A DNA stretch of 48,890 nucleotides from Alphaproteobacteria bacterium. GTDB taxonomy: Bacteria; Pseudomonadota; Alphaproteobacteria; Rhodospirillales; Rhodospirillaceae. Made by a program: the position numbers and the translations under genes. Shown here piece by piece: positions 24,392-30,978 of this stretch; position 1 is the stretch's first letter, and each line of letters starts with the position of its first letter. The notes under the pieces are model-generated. The model made no database searches. It saw nothing but the letters and a program-made list of their open reading frames with translations, and had not been told where the DNA came from. Location: positions 142,735 to 191,624 of the forward strand of contig JAURPI010000040.1 in the NCBI GenBank assembly GCA_030835385.1, in the 5' to 3' direction.

Positions 24392-25401
24392 TGGGTGTTC
24401 TCCTGTTGCCGCGCGAAAGCAGCCTTTCCCTGAAGTATCAAATCGTAAAGACGGGCGCCTTCACTGCCGGTGTCGTCTAAAATCCGTTGCAGGCTATTGG
24501 CAGACGCATTTTTCCATCGCTCCCGCTGAGCTGGGGTCAGGTCCAAATAGGTGAGACCGGCGGCTTCACCTTCCTGGACAACCTCCTCTACATACGCTCG
24601 GACGTTTTTGCGCATGCTCTTCAAATCGACGTAAGCATCAATCAGTGCCGCCTTCTGAGCGTCGGTCGCCGACTCAAACCACCGGGCGTTGGCCATGTTG
24701 ACCCCCATTTCGTACATGCCTTTTAGACGAGAGACGCAGCAGACCTGGGAATTTAGAGCATTGTGCACCATCACCACGTTGGTCAGGCCACCCTGAACCA
24801 GCCCAGTCTGTAATCCAGGGATCAACTCGCCGAGTTCCAGAATCGCATAATCCGCGCCGACTGACTCCACGAAGGATTGGAGGATAATTGAAGGTGAAAT
24901 TCGCAGGGTCATGCCGTCGAGGTCTGCAGGTTCCAAGACCGGCTTGTCTACCGAGTATAAGACTCCCCAACCAACTTCCGTGAACTGAATGACTTGGAGT
25001 CCGAGTTCGCCAAACATTTTTGTGATCGGCTCAGACAGGTAATTATCCAGGACAAAGTCCGCCTCTTCGAGACTCTCGAATATGTAGGGCGCCAGAATCA
25101 CTCCCATTTCTGGAACCAATGACGTCATGCCTTGGGACGAAATACTGATGACCTGGATGCGGTTGCGCCGTGCGCCAGTTATGAGTTGCTGTTCTGAGCC
25201 AAGTTCGCCGAGCAGATACCATTCAAAGTCAAACTCAGGATTGGCTTCGATCTCTGTCTGGAACCCCATCCATTGGTCCCACCAGACGCTGTCGGGAAAT
25301 GAGTAGACGCCAACCTTACCCTTGAGTGGTTCGGCGAGGACCGGTCCAGCAAGGGTGATCAACACTAAGGCCAATAGGCAGCGGGCGACTTTCGTATACA
25401 T
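24388..25401 (-). CDS. TRAP-transporter DctP-type solute-binding protein
   Basis: About 337 residues. Signal peptide with hydrophobic core LLALVLITLAGPVLA cleaved before EPLKGK, then the DctP fold: GELGSEQQLITGARRNRIQV, APYIFESLEEADFVLD, the substrate-arginine region DLDGMTLRISPS, and GLVQGGLTN. DctP proteins bind carboxylates or other small ligands for TRAP permeases. No DctQ/DctM genes occur here, so it is an orphan or works with a distant permease. The ATG at 25401 is chosen for signal-peptide length; an upstream Met at 25458 would add 19 residues, and no ribosome binding site is clear. It is translationally coupled to the carboxylesterase. Confidence 0.85.
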   Translation of the reverse strand: MYTKVARCLLALVLITLAGPVLAEPLKGKVGVYSFPDSVWWDQWMGFQTEIEANPEFDFEWYLLGELGSEQQLITGARRNRIQVISISSQGMTSLVPEMGVILAPYIFESLEEADFVLDNYLSEPITKMFGELGLQVIQFTEVGWGVLYSVDKPVLEPADLDGMTLRISPSIILQSFVESVGADYAILELGELIPGLQTGLVQGGLTNVVMVHNALNSQVCCVSRLKGMYEMGVNMANARWFESATDAQKAALIDAYVDLKSMRKNVRAYVEEVVQEGEAAGLTYLDLTPAQRERWKNASANSLQRILDDTGSEGARLYDLILQGKAAFARQQENTQ

Positions 25402-25563
25402 AGCGTCGAGATTAGGGCGGCGTTTGGCGTGAGGCAACGTTTCAAGACGCTGCTGCATACAGGTGGATTGGTGTTTTGACTTATCTCGACGATAGCAGAT
25501 GATGTGGGTAATCAAGGGGGAGACGTGCGGATGAACCGCACAAGGCTGGGTAAGGAGAGCAAA

Positions 25564-26283
25564 ATGCCGACAGTTTTGATCACCGGTGCCAATCGTGGCA
25601 TCGGCCTAGAGTTTGCTAAGCAATACGCTGAAGACGGGTGGGTTGTGGTCGCCTGCTGCAGAGATCCGGAAGGAGAAAGTGCTAAGGATTTACAGGTTAT
25701 CGCTGACGGTGCAGATGGTCGTGTCCATTTAGAAAAAATGGATATGCTTGATCACAGCTCGATAGACGCAGTCGCTGACAAGTACAAAGGTAAGCCGATT
25801 GATATTCTTTTGAATAATGCTGGCATTATTGGTCCAGTGCCGATTCAAGATCATCTTGATGCTCAGCACTTCGGCACCATCGACTATGATGTTTGGGATA
25901 CGGTTGTTCGGACCAACACTTTTGCCCCGGTAAAAATGGCTGAAGCGTTCTTGGAGAACGTTCAGGCGAGTGCGCAAAAGAAAATCATTACGCTCTCGAG
26001 CACTGTCGGGTCATTGCAAGAAGATAAAACGGCAGCGTTTTGTTACTGCACGTCTAAAACGGCTGTGAACAAGGCGGTGCAGCTTATCTCTGAAGTTCTG
26101 CTAGATAAGGGTGTGATCGCCATGGCGTTTTGTCCGGGCTACGTTAAGACCCGAATGGGGGTAGGTGGGGCAACGGTTGAAATACCCGATAGCGTGTCTG
26201 GAATGAAGGGTCTCATTGACACCTTCACCATGGGTGACACCGGAACGTTTCGCCGTTTCAATGGCGATACGGTGGCGTGGTAA
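25564..26283 (+). CDS. Cytosolic SDR, eighth paralogue of the array family
   Basis: A 239-residue SDR that starts directly at the Rossmann strand (MPTVLITGANRGIGLEFAKQ), exactly where the exported paralogues are predicted to be cut. NNAG is intact; the catalytic motif is YCTSK, and the C-terminus GDTVAW keeps the terminal Trp. The ATG at 25564 follows AAGGAGAGCAAA, a strong ribosome binding site; the frame open to 25504 is not needed. It is on the opposite strand from the array, separated by three exported-protein genes, and is followed by a DUF1330-like gene. It is probably the form nearest to the ancestral cytosolic C-factor-type SDR (inference). Confidence 0.85.
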   Translation: MPTVLITGANRGIGLEFAKQYAEDGWVVVACCRDPEGESAKDLQVIADGADGRVHLEKMDMLDHSSIDAVADKYKGKPIDILLNNAGIIGPVPIQDHLDAQHFGTIDYDVWDTVVRTNTFAPVKMAEAFLENVQASAQKKIITLSSTVGSLQEDKTAAFCYCTSKTAVNKAVQLISEVLLDKGVIAMAFCPGYVKTRMGVGGATVEIPDSVSGMKGLIDTFTMGDTGTFRRFNGDTVAW

Positions 26284-26648
26284 CGGGTTCAGTGTCCACT
26301 TTATTTAATCATTCGAGAGAAGTTCCTGAGTTCTTCAAAAGCGGGCCCTTTCTAAGTGTCTTTATTGCTCATAATGTTATCGATGAGACGGCTTACGAGG
26401 CTTACCAGGCGATTAGTGATGGTGACACTGTCAAGCCATCTCAATTCGGCGGAGAGGTCTTAGGGTTTTCTAAGCCTGCGTTTCGCTTTGTCGGTCCGGA
26501 AGAGGCTTATGCTGTGGCTGTTATTCGGTGGCCGAGTTTTGAGGCTTTTAAAGCTTGGCGTACTCAGCCCGTCTATGCGGCAGACGGGGTGGCAGACCTG
26601 CACGCCACAGCGGAGCGCGAGAGCGTCTATTTCCTGCCCAGTATTTAG
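26277..26648 (+). CDS. DUF1330-like small protein
   Basis: A 123-residue protein of the dimeric alpha+beta barrel type. FLSVFIAHNVIDETAYEAYQ at the N-terminal strand-helix, GEVLGFSKPAFRFVGPEEAY in the middle and AVIRWPSFEAFKAWRTQPVY near the C-terminus match the DUF1330 pattern, whose function is unknown. The GTG at 26277 overlaps the stop region of the SDR gene; an alternative GTG at 26292 is equally possible. The overlap indicates a two-gene unit with the cytosolic SDR. Confidence 0.7.
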   Translation: MVTGSVSTLFNHSREVPEFFKSGPFLSVFIAHNVIDETAYEAYQAISDGDTVKPSQFGGEVLGFSKPAFRFVGPEEAYAVAVIRWPSFEAFKAWRTQPVYAADGVADLHATAERESVYFLPSI

Positions 26649-26689
26649 GCTTGGCCCTCATCGTTTCTCGTGGTTTTCTTAGAGGCTAA

Positions 26690-26720
26690 AAAAAAGTGGG
26701 CGGGGCACAGCCCCGCCCCA
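26690..26720 (-). terminator. Strong intrinsic terminator acting on the minus strand
   Basis: GGGCGGGG (26698-26705) pairs perfectly with CCCCGCCC (26711-26718) around a 5-nt loop. On the minus strand the stem is followed by AC and then a run of T (complement of the A-run ending at 26695). The plus strand has no U-tract. No protein-coding gene on the minus strand leads into it, so it implies a non-coding or unrecognised transcript. Confidence 0.7.
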
Positions 26721-27030
26721 AGTTTCAGGGACGCACCTCTGAACGTGGTTCAGACGCTACCTCGCCTCCATTAAGTGGAGATTGAGGGGCGTCTGCCCCA
26801 CGAATTTAGTGAAACCTCAGACCCAATATCTGGTAATGATCGACTGGCGGACGGGCGCCGGTCTGGGGCGTTACTCTCAGTCTTAGAGTGGCCGATCAGG
26901 ATGGTCCTGATACTAGCTGAAGTGCTGAGTTGCATTGCTTTAAGGCTCCCCAAGACCCATCGCAAAAGAAACTTGAGTGTCCCAGAGATGGGCTAAAATG
27001 TCACTATGTTTTGCGGTTTTGGCACATTCG
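26696..27030 (-). ncRNA. Candidate structured small RNA (unidentified)
   Basis: The 26649-27275 gap holds no convincing protein gene. Between 26720 and 26800 there are several perfect hairpins: TCTGAAC/GTTCAGA (26738-26744 with 26748-26754), CTCCA/TGGAG (26766-26770 with 26776-26780) and GGGGC/GCCCC (26786-26790 with 26795-26799). They lead, on the minus strand, straight into a strong terminator. A TATA-rich palindrome (ACTATATATAGT, 27035-27046) could supply a -10 element, so the transcript might start near 27030; both that end and the existence of the RNA are inference. I found no SRP RNA, tmRNA or RNase P signature and could not match it to 6S RNA. Confidence 0.4.
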
Positions 27031-27046
27031 ACACACTATATATAGT
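27019..27046 (+). promoter_or_regulatory. Possible promoter with TATA palindrome
   Basis: TTGGCA (27019-27024) and TATAGT (27041-27046) are 16 bp apart on the plus strand, within a 12-bp perfect palindrome ACTATATATAGT. It could drive the [2Fe-2S] subunit gene with a long leader of about 225 nt, or the palindrome could serve the putative minus-strand RNA. This is pattern only. Confidence 0.25.
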
Positions 27047-27275
27047 AGCGGCCATGAGCCTGAAACCCTCGCGAATCCTCGGGCGAATCTGATCTCTGAG
27101 TGTTGGGAGCCTGCTCCATTGCGGATCCGCGAGATGACGCTCTTGTGATGGAAATATGACAGTTTTTCGCGAATCGTGCCGCTTGCGTCGGAGTTCTTCA
27201 GGGGTAGAATGGAACAACGGTTGAAAAGACCTCCGGCGAGTCTTACACCCCTATATGGTTATTAAGGAGATTCAG

Positions 27276-27728
27276 ATGGCAATAACCCTGCGCGTAAACG
27301 GCCAAGAACACATTGTCGATGTGGACCCAGAAACCCCGCTATTGTGGGTTTTGAGGGATAATATTGGCCTTACGGGAACAAAATACGGATGCGGAATCGC
27401 AGCCTGTGGAGCCTGTACAGTACACGTGGACGGGGTTGCCGAGCGGTCCTGCTCTGTGCCGGTGGAATTCGCCGATGGGTCAGAGATAACAACGATCGAA
27501 GGGCTTTCAGAAGATCGGAGCCATCCGGTTCAGGAGGCTTGGATTGAAGAAGATGTCCCCCAGTGTGGGTATTGCCAGTCGGGCATGATTATGTCGGTTG
27601 CTTCATTGCTCAAGGAGATCCCTGAGCCAACCGATGAGGATATAAACGCATACATTACAAACATATGCAGATGCGGGACCTATACGCGCATCCGTAAAGC
27701 AATCAAGAGAGCTGCCGCTCTCCAATAA
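27276..27728 (+). CDS. [2Fe-2S] small subunit of a molybdenum hydroxylase (xanthine-dehydrogenase family)
   Basis: A 150-residue iron-sulfur subunit. The plant-type ferredoxin cluster is [15 protein letters not shown] plus a downstream Cys in RSCSVP, and the second cluster domain has [11 protein letters not shown] and [13 protein letters not shown]. This is the small subunit layout of IorA/CoxS-type enzymes. The ATG at 27276 with AAGGAG 7 nt upstream is clear. A strong terminator follows. The catalytic molybdopterin subunit that must partner it is not in the window; maturation genes follow instead. The subunit would pass electrons from the Mo centre to an acceptor. Confidence 0.92.
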   Translation: MAITLRVNGQEHIVDVDPETPLLWVLRDNIGLTGTKYGCGIAACGACTVHVDGVAERSCSVPVEFADGSEITTIEGLSEDRSHPVQEAWIEEDVPQCGYCQSGMIMSVASLLKEIPEPTDEDINAYITNICRCGTYTRIRKAIKRAAALQ

Positions 27729-27757
27729 AAAGCAACAGAGACGCCGAAAATAATTTG

Positions 27758-27790
27758 CGGGCGCGGGTTAAACCGCGCCCGTTTTTTTTT
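27758..27790 (+). terminator. Intrinsic terminator after the [2Fe-2S] subunit
   Basis: CGGGCGCGG (27758-27766) pairs with CCGCGCCCG (27773-27781) around GTTAAA and is followed by nine T. It is a textbook terminator, separating the iron-sulfur subunit gene from the maturation operon. Confidence 0.9.
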
Positions 27791-27836
27791 GCTCGAATGT
27801 GCTTAAAATATCTGTCATCAAACGTTATTCCAGAAC

Positions 27837-28754
27837 GTGGACAGCGCCGTGCCGAATAGCCTTCCTGCAACAATCGACGAGACAGACGCCCTGCTGCGTG
27901 GTGGTGGATACGTTCCAGATAGGTCGCTGACCACGGCCGCGTTCTTAAGCCTCAAACTAACGCGTCCCTTATTCTTGGAAGGCGAAGCTGGCGTCGGTAA
28001 AACGGAAATTGCCAAAGTTTTGGCGGCATCGCTTGGACGTAAGCTAGTTAGGTTGCAATGTTACGAAGGTCTGGATATTACGTCTGCTGTATACGAGTGG
28101 AATTACCCCCGCCAGATGATGGCCATCCGGCTTGCCGAATCAGGAGATGCGCACGACAAAGAATCTATGTCGGCGAATATTTACGGCGAGGAGTATCTTG
28201 TCGAACGTCCGTTACTTTCTGCACTTCGTCCTGATGCTTGTGGTCCTCCGGTTTTATTGATCGATGAATTGGATCGAACCGACGAACCGTTTGAGGCTTA
28301 CCTTCTAGAAGTTTTGTCTGAGTATCAGGTTTCCATTCCTGAACTCGGCTCCGTACGGGCAGAAACGCCTCCTATCGTCGTCATTACGTCCAACAGAACG
28401 CGGGAAATCCATGACGCATTGAAGCGGCGCTGCCTGTATCATTGGGTGGACTACCCTGACGCTGAACGAGAACTAGCGATACTTCAAGGGAAGGTGCCAG
28501 AGGCGGCGGCGAGTCTTAGCCGTCAAGTTGTAGCGGCTGTCCAGCATTTGCGTGACCAGGACCTATTCAAGCCACCGGGCATTGCAGAGACAATCGACTG
28601 GACCAGAGCGCTAATGGCTCTCGATAAAAGGCAATTAGATCGGCAAGGCTTTGAGGACACCCTAGGAGTGATCCTGAAATATCAAGATGATATTAGCCAT
28701 GTACGACAGCGGGCGGCGGAAGACGCGCTTGCGGCTTCATCATCTGCGAAATGA
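27837..28754 (+). CDS. MoxR-type AAA+ ATPase, CoxD-like
   Basis: A 305-residue AAA+ ATPase. Walker A is in EGEAGVGKTEIAK, Walker B in PPVLLIDELDRTD, and sensor-1 in VVITSNRTREIHDALKRRC. In carboxydotrophic bacteria CoxD is a MoxR ATPase needed to finish the Mo-Cu centre; the pairing with a CoxE-type gene here supports the same class of job for another molybdenum hydroxylase. It starts with GTG at 27837 and has no strong ribosome binding site; the CoxE gene overlaps its stop by 4 bp. It is the first gene of the maturation operon. Confidence 0.88.
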   Translation: MDSAVPNSLPATIDETDALLRGGGYVPDRSLTTAAFLSLKLTRPLFLEGEAGVGKTEIAKVLAASLGRKLVRLQCYEGLDITSAVYEWNYPRQMMAIRLAESGDAHDKESMSANIYGEEYLVERPLLSALRPDACGPPVLLIDELDRTDEPFEAYLLEVLSEYQVSIPELGSVRAETPPIVVITSNRTREIHDALKRRCLYHWVDYPDAERELAILQGKVPEAAASLSRQVVAAVQHLRDQDLFKPPGIAETIDWTRALMALDKRQLDRQGFEDTLGVILKYQDDISHVRQRAAEDALAASSSAK

Positions 28755-29944
28755 GCGCGCAGGATACATCTGGGGCGTTGGCCCTAAATGTCATGAATTT
28801 CGCCCGGCTGTTGCGAACGGCAGGGCTTCCCGTCGGGCCAGGTAAGTTACTGGTAGCGATCGAAGCGCTAGAGGTTATAGATCTAACCCGAAAAGAAGAT
28901 ATGTATTGGGCGCTTCATGCCGTATTTGTTGAGAGACACTCTCAATCAGAACTTTTTGCGGTTGCGTTCGAACGCTTTTGGGTCTCACGTCCGAGTGCTC
29001 ATGAAATCGCTTCTTTAGTTGATAAAGAGACAACTCCTTCCTCATCTCACCAAGGGCCTGCGTTGCCCCGCCGGGTCGCCGACGCGATGGTTGAGGCTGG
29101 GTTAGCAAGTTCGGCGCCGATTAATGAAAAGAACATAGAGATCGAAGTCAGTGATACGTGGTCAGCGAAAGAGCGACTTAAATCAACAGACTTTGAATCA
29201 ATGTCTATTGAGGAACTCACGGCGACACGACGGATCATGGCAGATCTGCGTTTACCTATTCCTGAATTGCCAAGCCGACGCTTTCAACCCCATGCGTCTG
29301 GGCGCCGCATAGACATGAGGTCCAGTTTGCGAAGTACCGTCCGTGCTGCGGGCGCTATCGACCTAAAACGAAAAAGGCGAGTACGCCGTCATCCACCTCT
29401 AGTCGTGTTGTGCGATATATCGGGGTCCATGGAAGCCTATGCACGCATGATGCTGCACTTTCTGCATGCCATTACCAATGATCGTGACCGTGTGCACACG
29501 TTTTTGTTTGGAACGCGCTTAACCAATGTATCCCGTCATTTGGCACACACCGATCCCGATATCGCGCTCGCTCGCGTGGGGTTAGCGGTACAGGATTGGT
29601 CTGGGGGGACAAGGATTGGTGAGACCATTGCATCTTTCAATCGCCGGTGGTCGCGTCGCGTTCTAGGTCAAGGGGCGGTGGTGCTGCTTATTACAGATGG
29701 TCTCGATCGTGATGGGGGCACTGGACTAGCAGAAGAGATGGAGCGGTTACAAAAATCATGTCGGCGGCTCATATGGTTGAATCCCTTGCTAAGGTATAAA
29801 GAGTTCAGTCCAAAATCCGCGGGCATCAAAGCGATTCTCCCGTATGTTGACGACTTCCGCCCAGTGCATAGTCTCGATAGTTTAACTGACTTAGCGGAAG
29901 CGCTCGGCAAGGCCTCTGATTTGAGATCTTGGCCGCGCCAATAA
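28751..29944 (+). CDS. CoxE-like VWA-domain protein
   Basis: A 397-residue protein with a C-terminal von Willebrand factor A domain. The metal-ion-dependent adhesion site DISGSMEAYARMMLHF is near residue 220, followed by the MIDAS Thr region SGGTRIGETIASFNRRW and LLITDGLDRDGG. The N-terminal helical part is typical of CoxE/DUF58-like partners of MoxR ATPases. MoxR-VWA pairs act as chaperone systems for metal-cofactor insertion. The start overlaps the CoxD-like stop (ATGA), consistent with a complex formed cotranslationally. Confidence 0.88.
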   Translation: MSAQDTSGALALNVMNFARLLRTAGLPVGPGKLLVAIEALEVIDLTRKEDMYWALHAVFVERHSQSELFAVAFERFWVSRPSAHEIASLVDKETTPSSSHQGPALPRRVADAMVEAGLASSAPINEKNIEIEVSDTWSAKERLKSTDFESMSIEELTATRRIMADLRLPIPELPSRRFQPHASGRRIDMRSSLRSTVRAAGAIDLKRKRRVRRHPPLVVLCDISGSMEAYARMMLHFLHAITNDRDRVHTFLFGTRLTNVSRHLAHTDPDIALARVGLAVQDWSGGTRIGETIASFNRRWSRRVLGQGAVVLLITDGLDRDGGTGLAEEMERLQKSCRRLIWLNPLLRYKEFSPKSAGIKAILPYVDDFRPVHSLDSLTDLAEALGKASDLRSWPRQ

Positions 29945-29957
29945 GCGGGAGAGTCAT

Positions 29958-30281
29958 ATGCATAATGTGGACGCAGATCCGTTAGACCGACTGACTGAAT
30001 GGCACGCCGCAGGAAAAAAAACGGCTCTTGCCACTGTCATCAAAACTTGGGGTTCTTCTCCGAGGCCCGTTGGAAGCCATCTCGCCGTTAGTGAGGACGG
30101 CGATTTTGCGGGTTCGGTATCGGGGGGCTGCATCGAAGGCTTAGTCATTGAGGCCGCGCTGGCAACGATTACATCTGGTGAGCCGGCGCAACTGGAGTTT
30201 GGCGTCACCAACGATATGGCGTGGGAAGTCGGACTAGCGTGCGGAGGGAAAGTGCAAGTCTATGTTGAGAGCATCTCATGA
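29958..30281 (+). CDS. XdhC/CoxI N-terminal-domain protein
   Basis: A 107-residue protein consisting only of the XdhC_CoxI domain: ALATVIKTWGSSPRPVGSHL, GDFAGSVSGGCIEG and the C-terminal CGGKVQVYVE. In typical XdhC this domain is fused to a Rossmann domain; here the second half is a separate gene sharing 4 bp with this one. XdhC proteins bind the sulfurated molybdenum cofactor and deliver it to the enzyme. A GGGAGAG ribosome binding site lies about 8 nt before the ATG. Confidence 0.88.
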   Translation: MHNVDADPLDRLTEWHAAGKKTALATVIKTWGSSPRPVGSHLAVSEDGDFAGSVSGGCIEGLVIEAALATITSGEPAQLEFGVTNDMAWEVGLACGGKVQVYVESIS

Positions 30282-30970
30282 AGGCGGATCTGTTTGAGGC
30301 CTTAAGTCTCAATATTGCGGCACACAAGGCCTGTGCAGTGGTAACGGATATTGAGGCGGGTAGTCAGATTCTTATCGGAGCCGACACACGCATAGGTGAT
30401 TTAAAGCTGAAGGAAGAACAGCTCGCAGTAGTCAATCAATTGATTGTTGGGGACGTCTCTGGTCAGATTGATGAGACTAACCTCTTTGTTCGCGTTTATG
30501 GCCCAGCTTTGCGTCTCATCATTGTTGGAGCAGTACACATTGCGCAAGCCTTGGCGCCCATGGCGCAACTGGCGGGCTTTAAAGTGACCGTTATTGATCC
30601 AAGAGAAGCATTTGTCCGGGCGGGTCGTTTATCTGAAGTAGAAGCATTAACAGATTGGCCCAACGAAGGAATGCATAAGCTTCAACCGGATTCTCGAACT
30701 GCCGTCGTCACTTTGACCCATGATCCAAAACTAGATGATCCAGCTCTGGCGGCGGCTTTGCGCTCAAAGGCCTTTTATATTGGATCATTGGGAAGCAATC
30801 GAACTCACGCGAAGCGGTTAGCACGCCTGACGGAAGATGGTTTTTCAGAACGTGATCTGGATAGAATTCATGGACCGGTTGGATTAGATATTAAAGCGAA
30901 GACGCCCTCTGAAATCGCTGTCTCAATATTAGGTGAGATTGTGGCCACGCGGCGTCGAGCTGCCGCTTAG
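30278..30970 (+). CDS. XdhC Rossmann-domain protein
   Basis: A 230-residue protein with an N-terminal region of unclear fold (to about residue 80) and the XdhC C-terminal Rossmann domain: LIIVGAVHIAQALAPMAQ, VIDPREAFVRAGR, TLTHDPKLDDPAL and IGSLGSNRTHAKR, then IHGPVGLDIKAKTPSEIAVS at the end. With the preceding gene it makes up a split XdhC. It probably handles sulfuration or insertion of the molybdenum cofactor together with the other operon products. The ATGA overlap indicates equal synthesis of the two halves. Confidence 0.87.
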   Translation: MKADLFEALSLNIAAHKACAVVTDIEAGSQILIGADTRIGDLKLKEEQLAVVNQLIVGDVSGQIDETNLFVRVYGPALRLIIVGAVHIAQALAPMAQLAGFKVTVIDPREAFVRAGRLSEVEALTDWPNEGMHKLQPDSRTAVVTLTHDPKLDDPALAAALRSKAFYIGSLGSNRTHAKRLARLTEDGFSERDLDRIHGPVGLDIKAKTPSEIAVSILGEIVATRRRAAA

Positions 30971-30978
30971 GTTCGCTG

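Noticed and set aside
26771-27217. Small minus-strand open frames in the gap (64 and 74 codons)
   Set aside because: No ribosome binding site or recognisable motif; lengths are expected by chance.
26649-27275. SRP RNA, tmRNA or RNase P RNA in the intergenic gap
   Set aside because: Their conserved core sequences (for example GGAAGGAAGC of SRP RNA) are absent.
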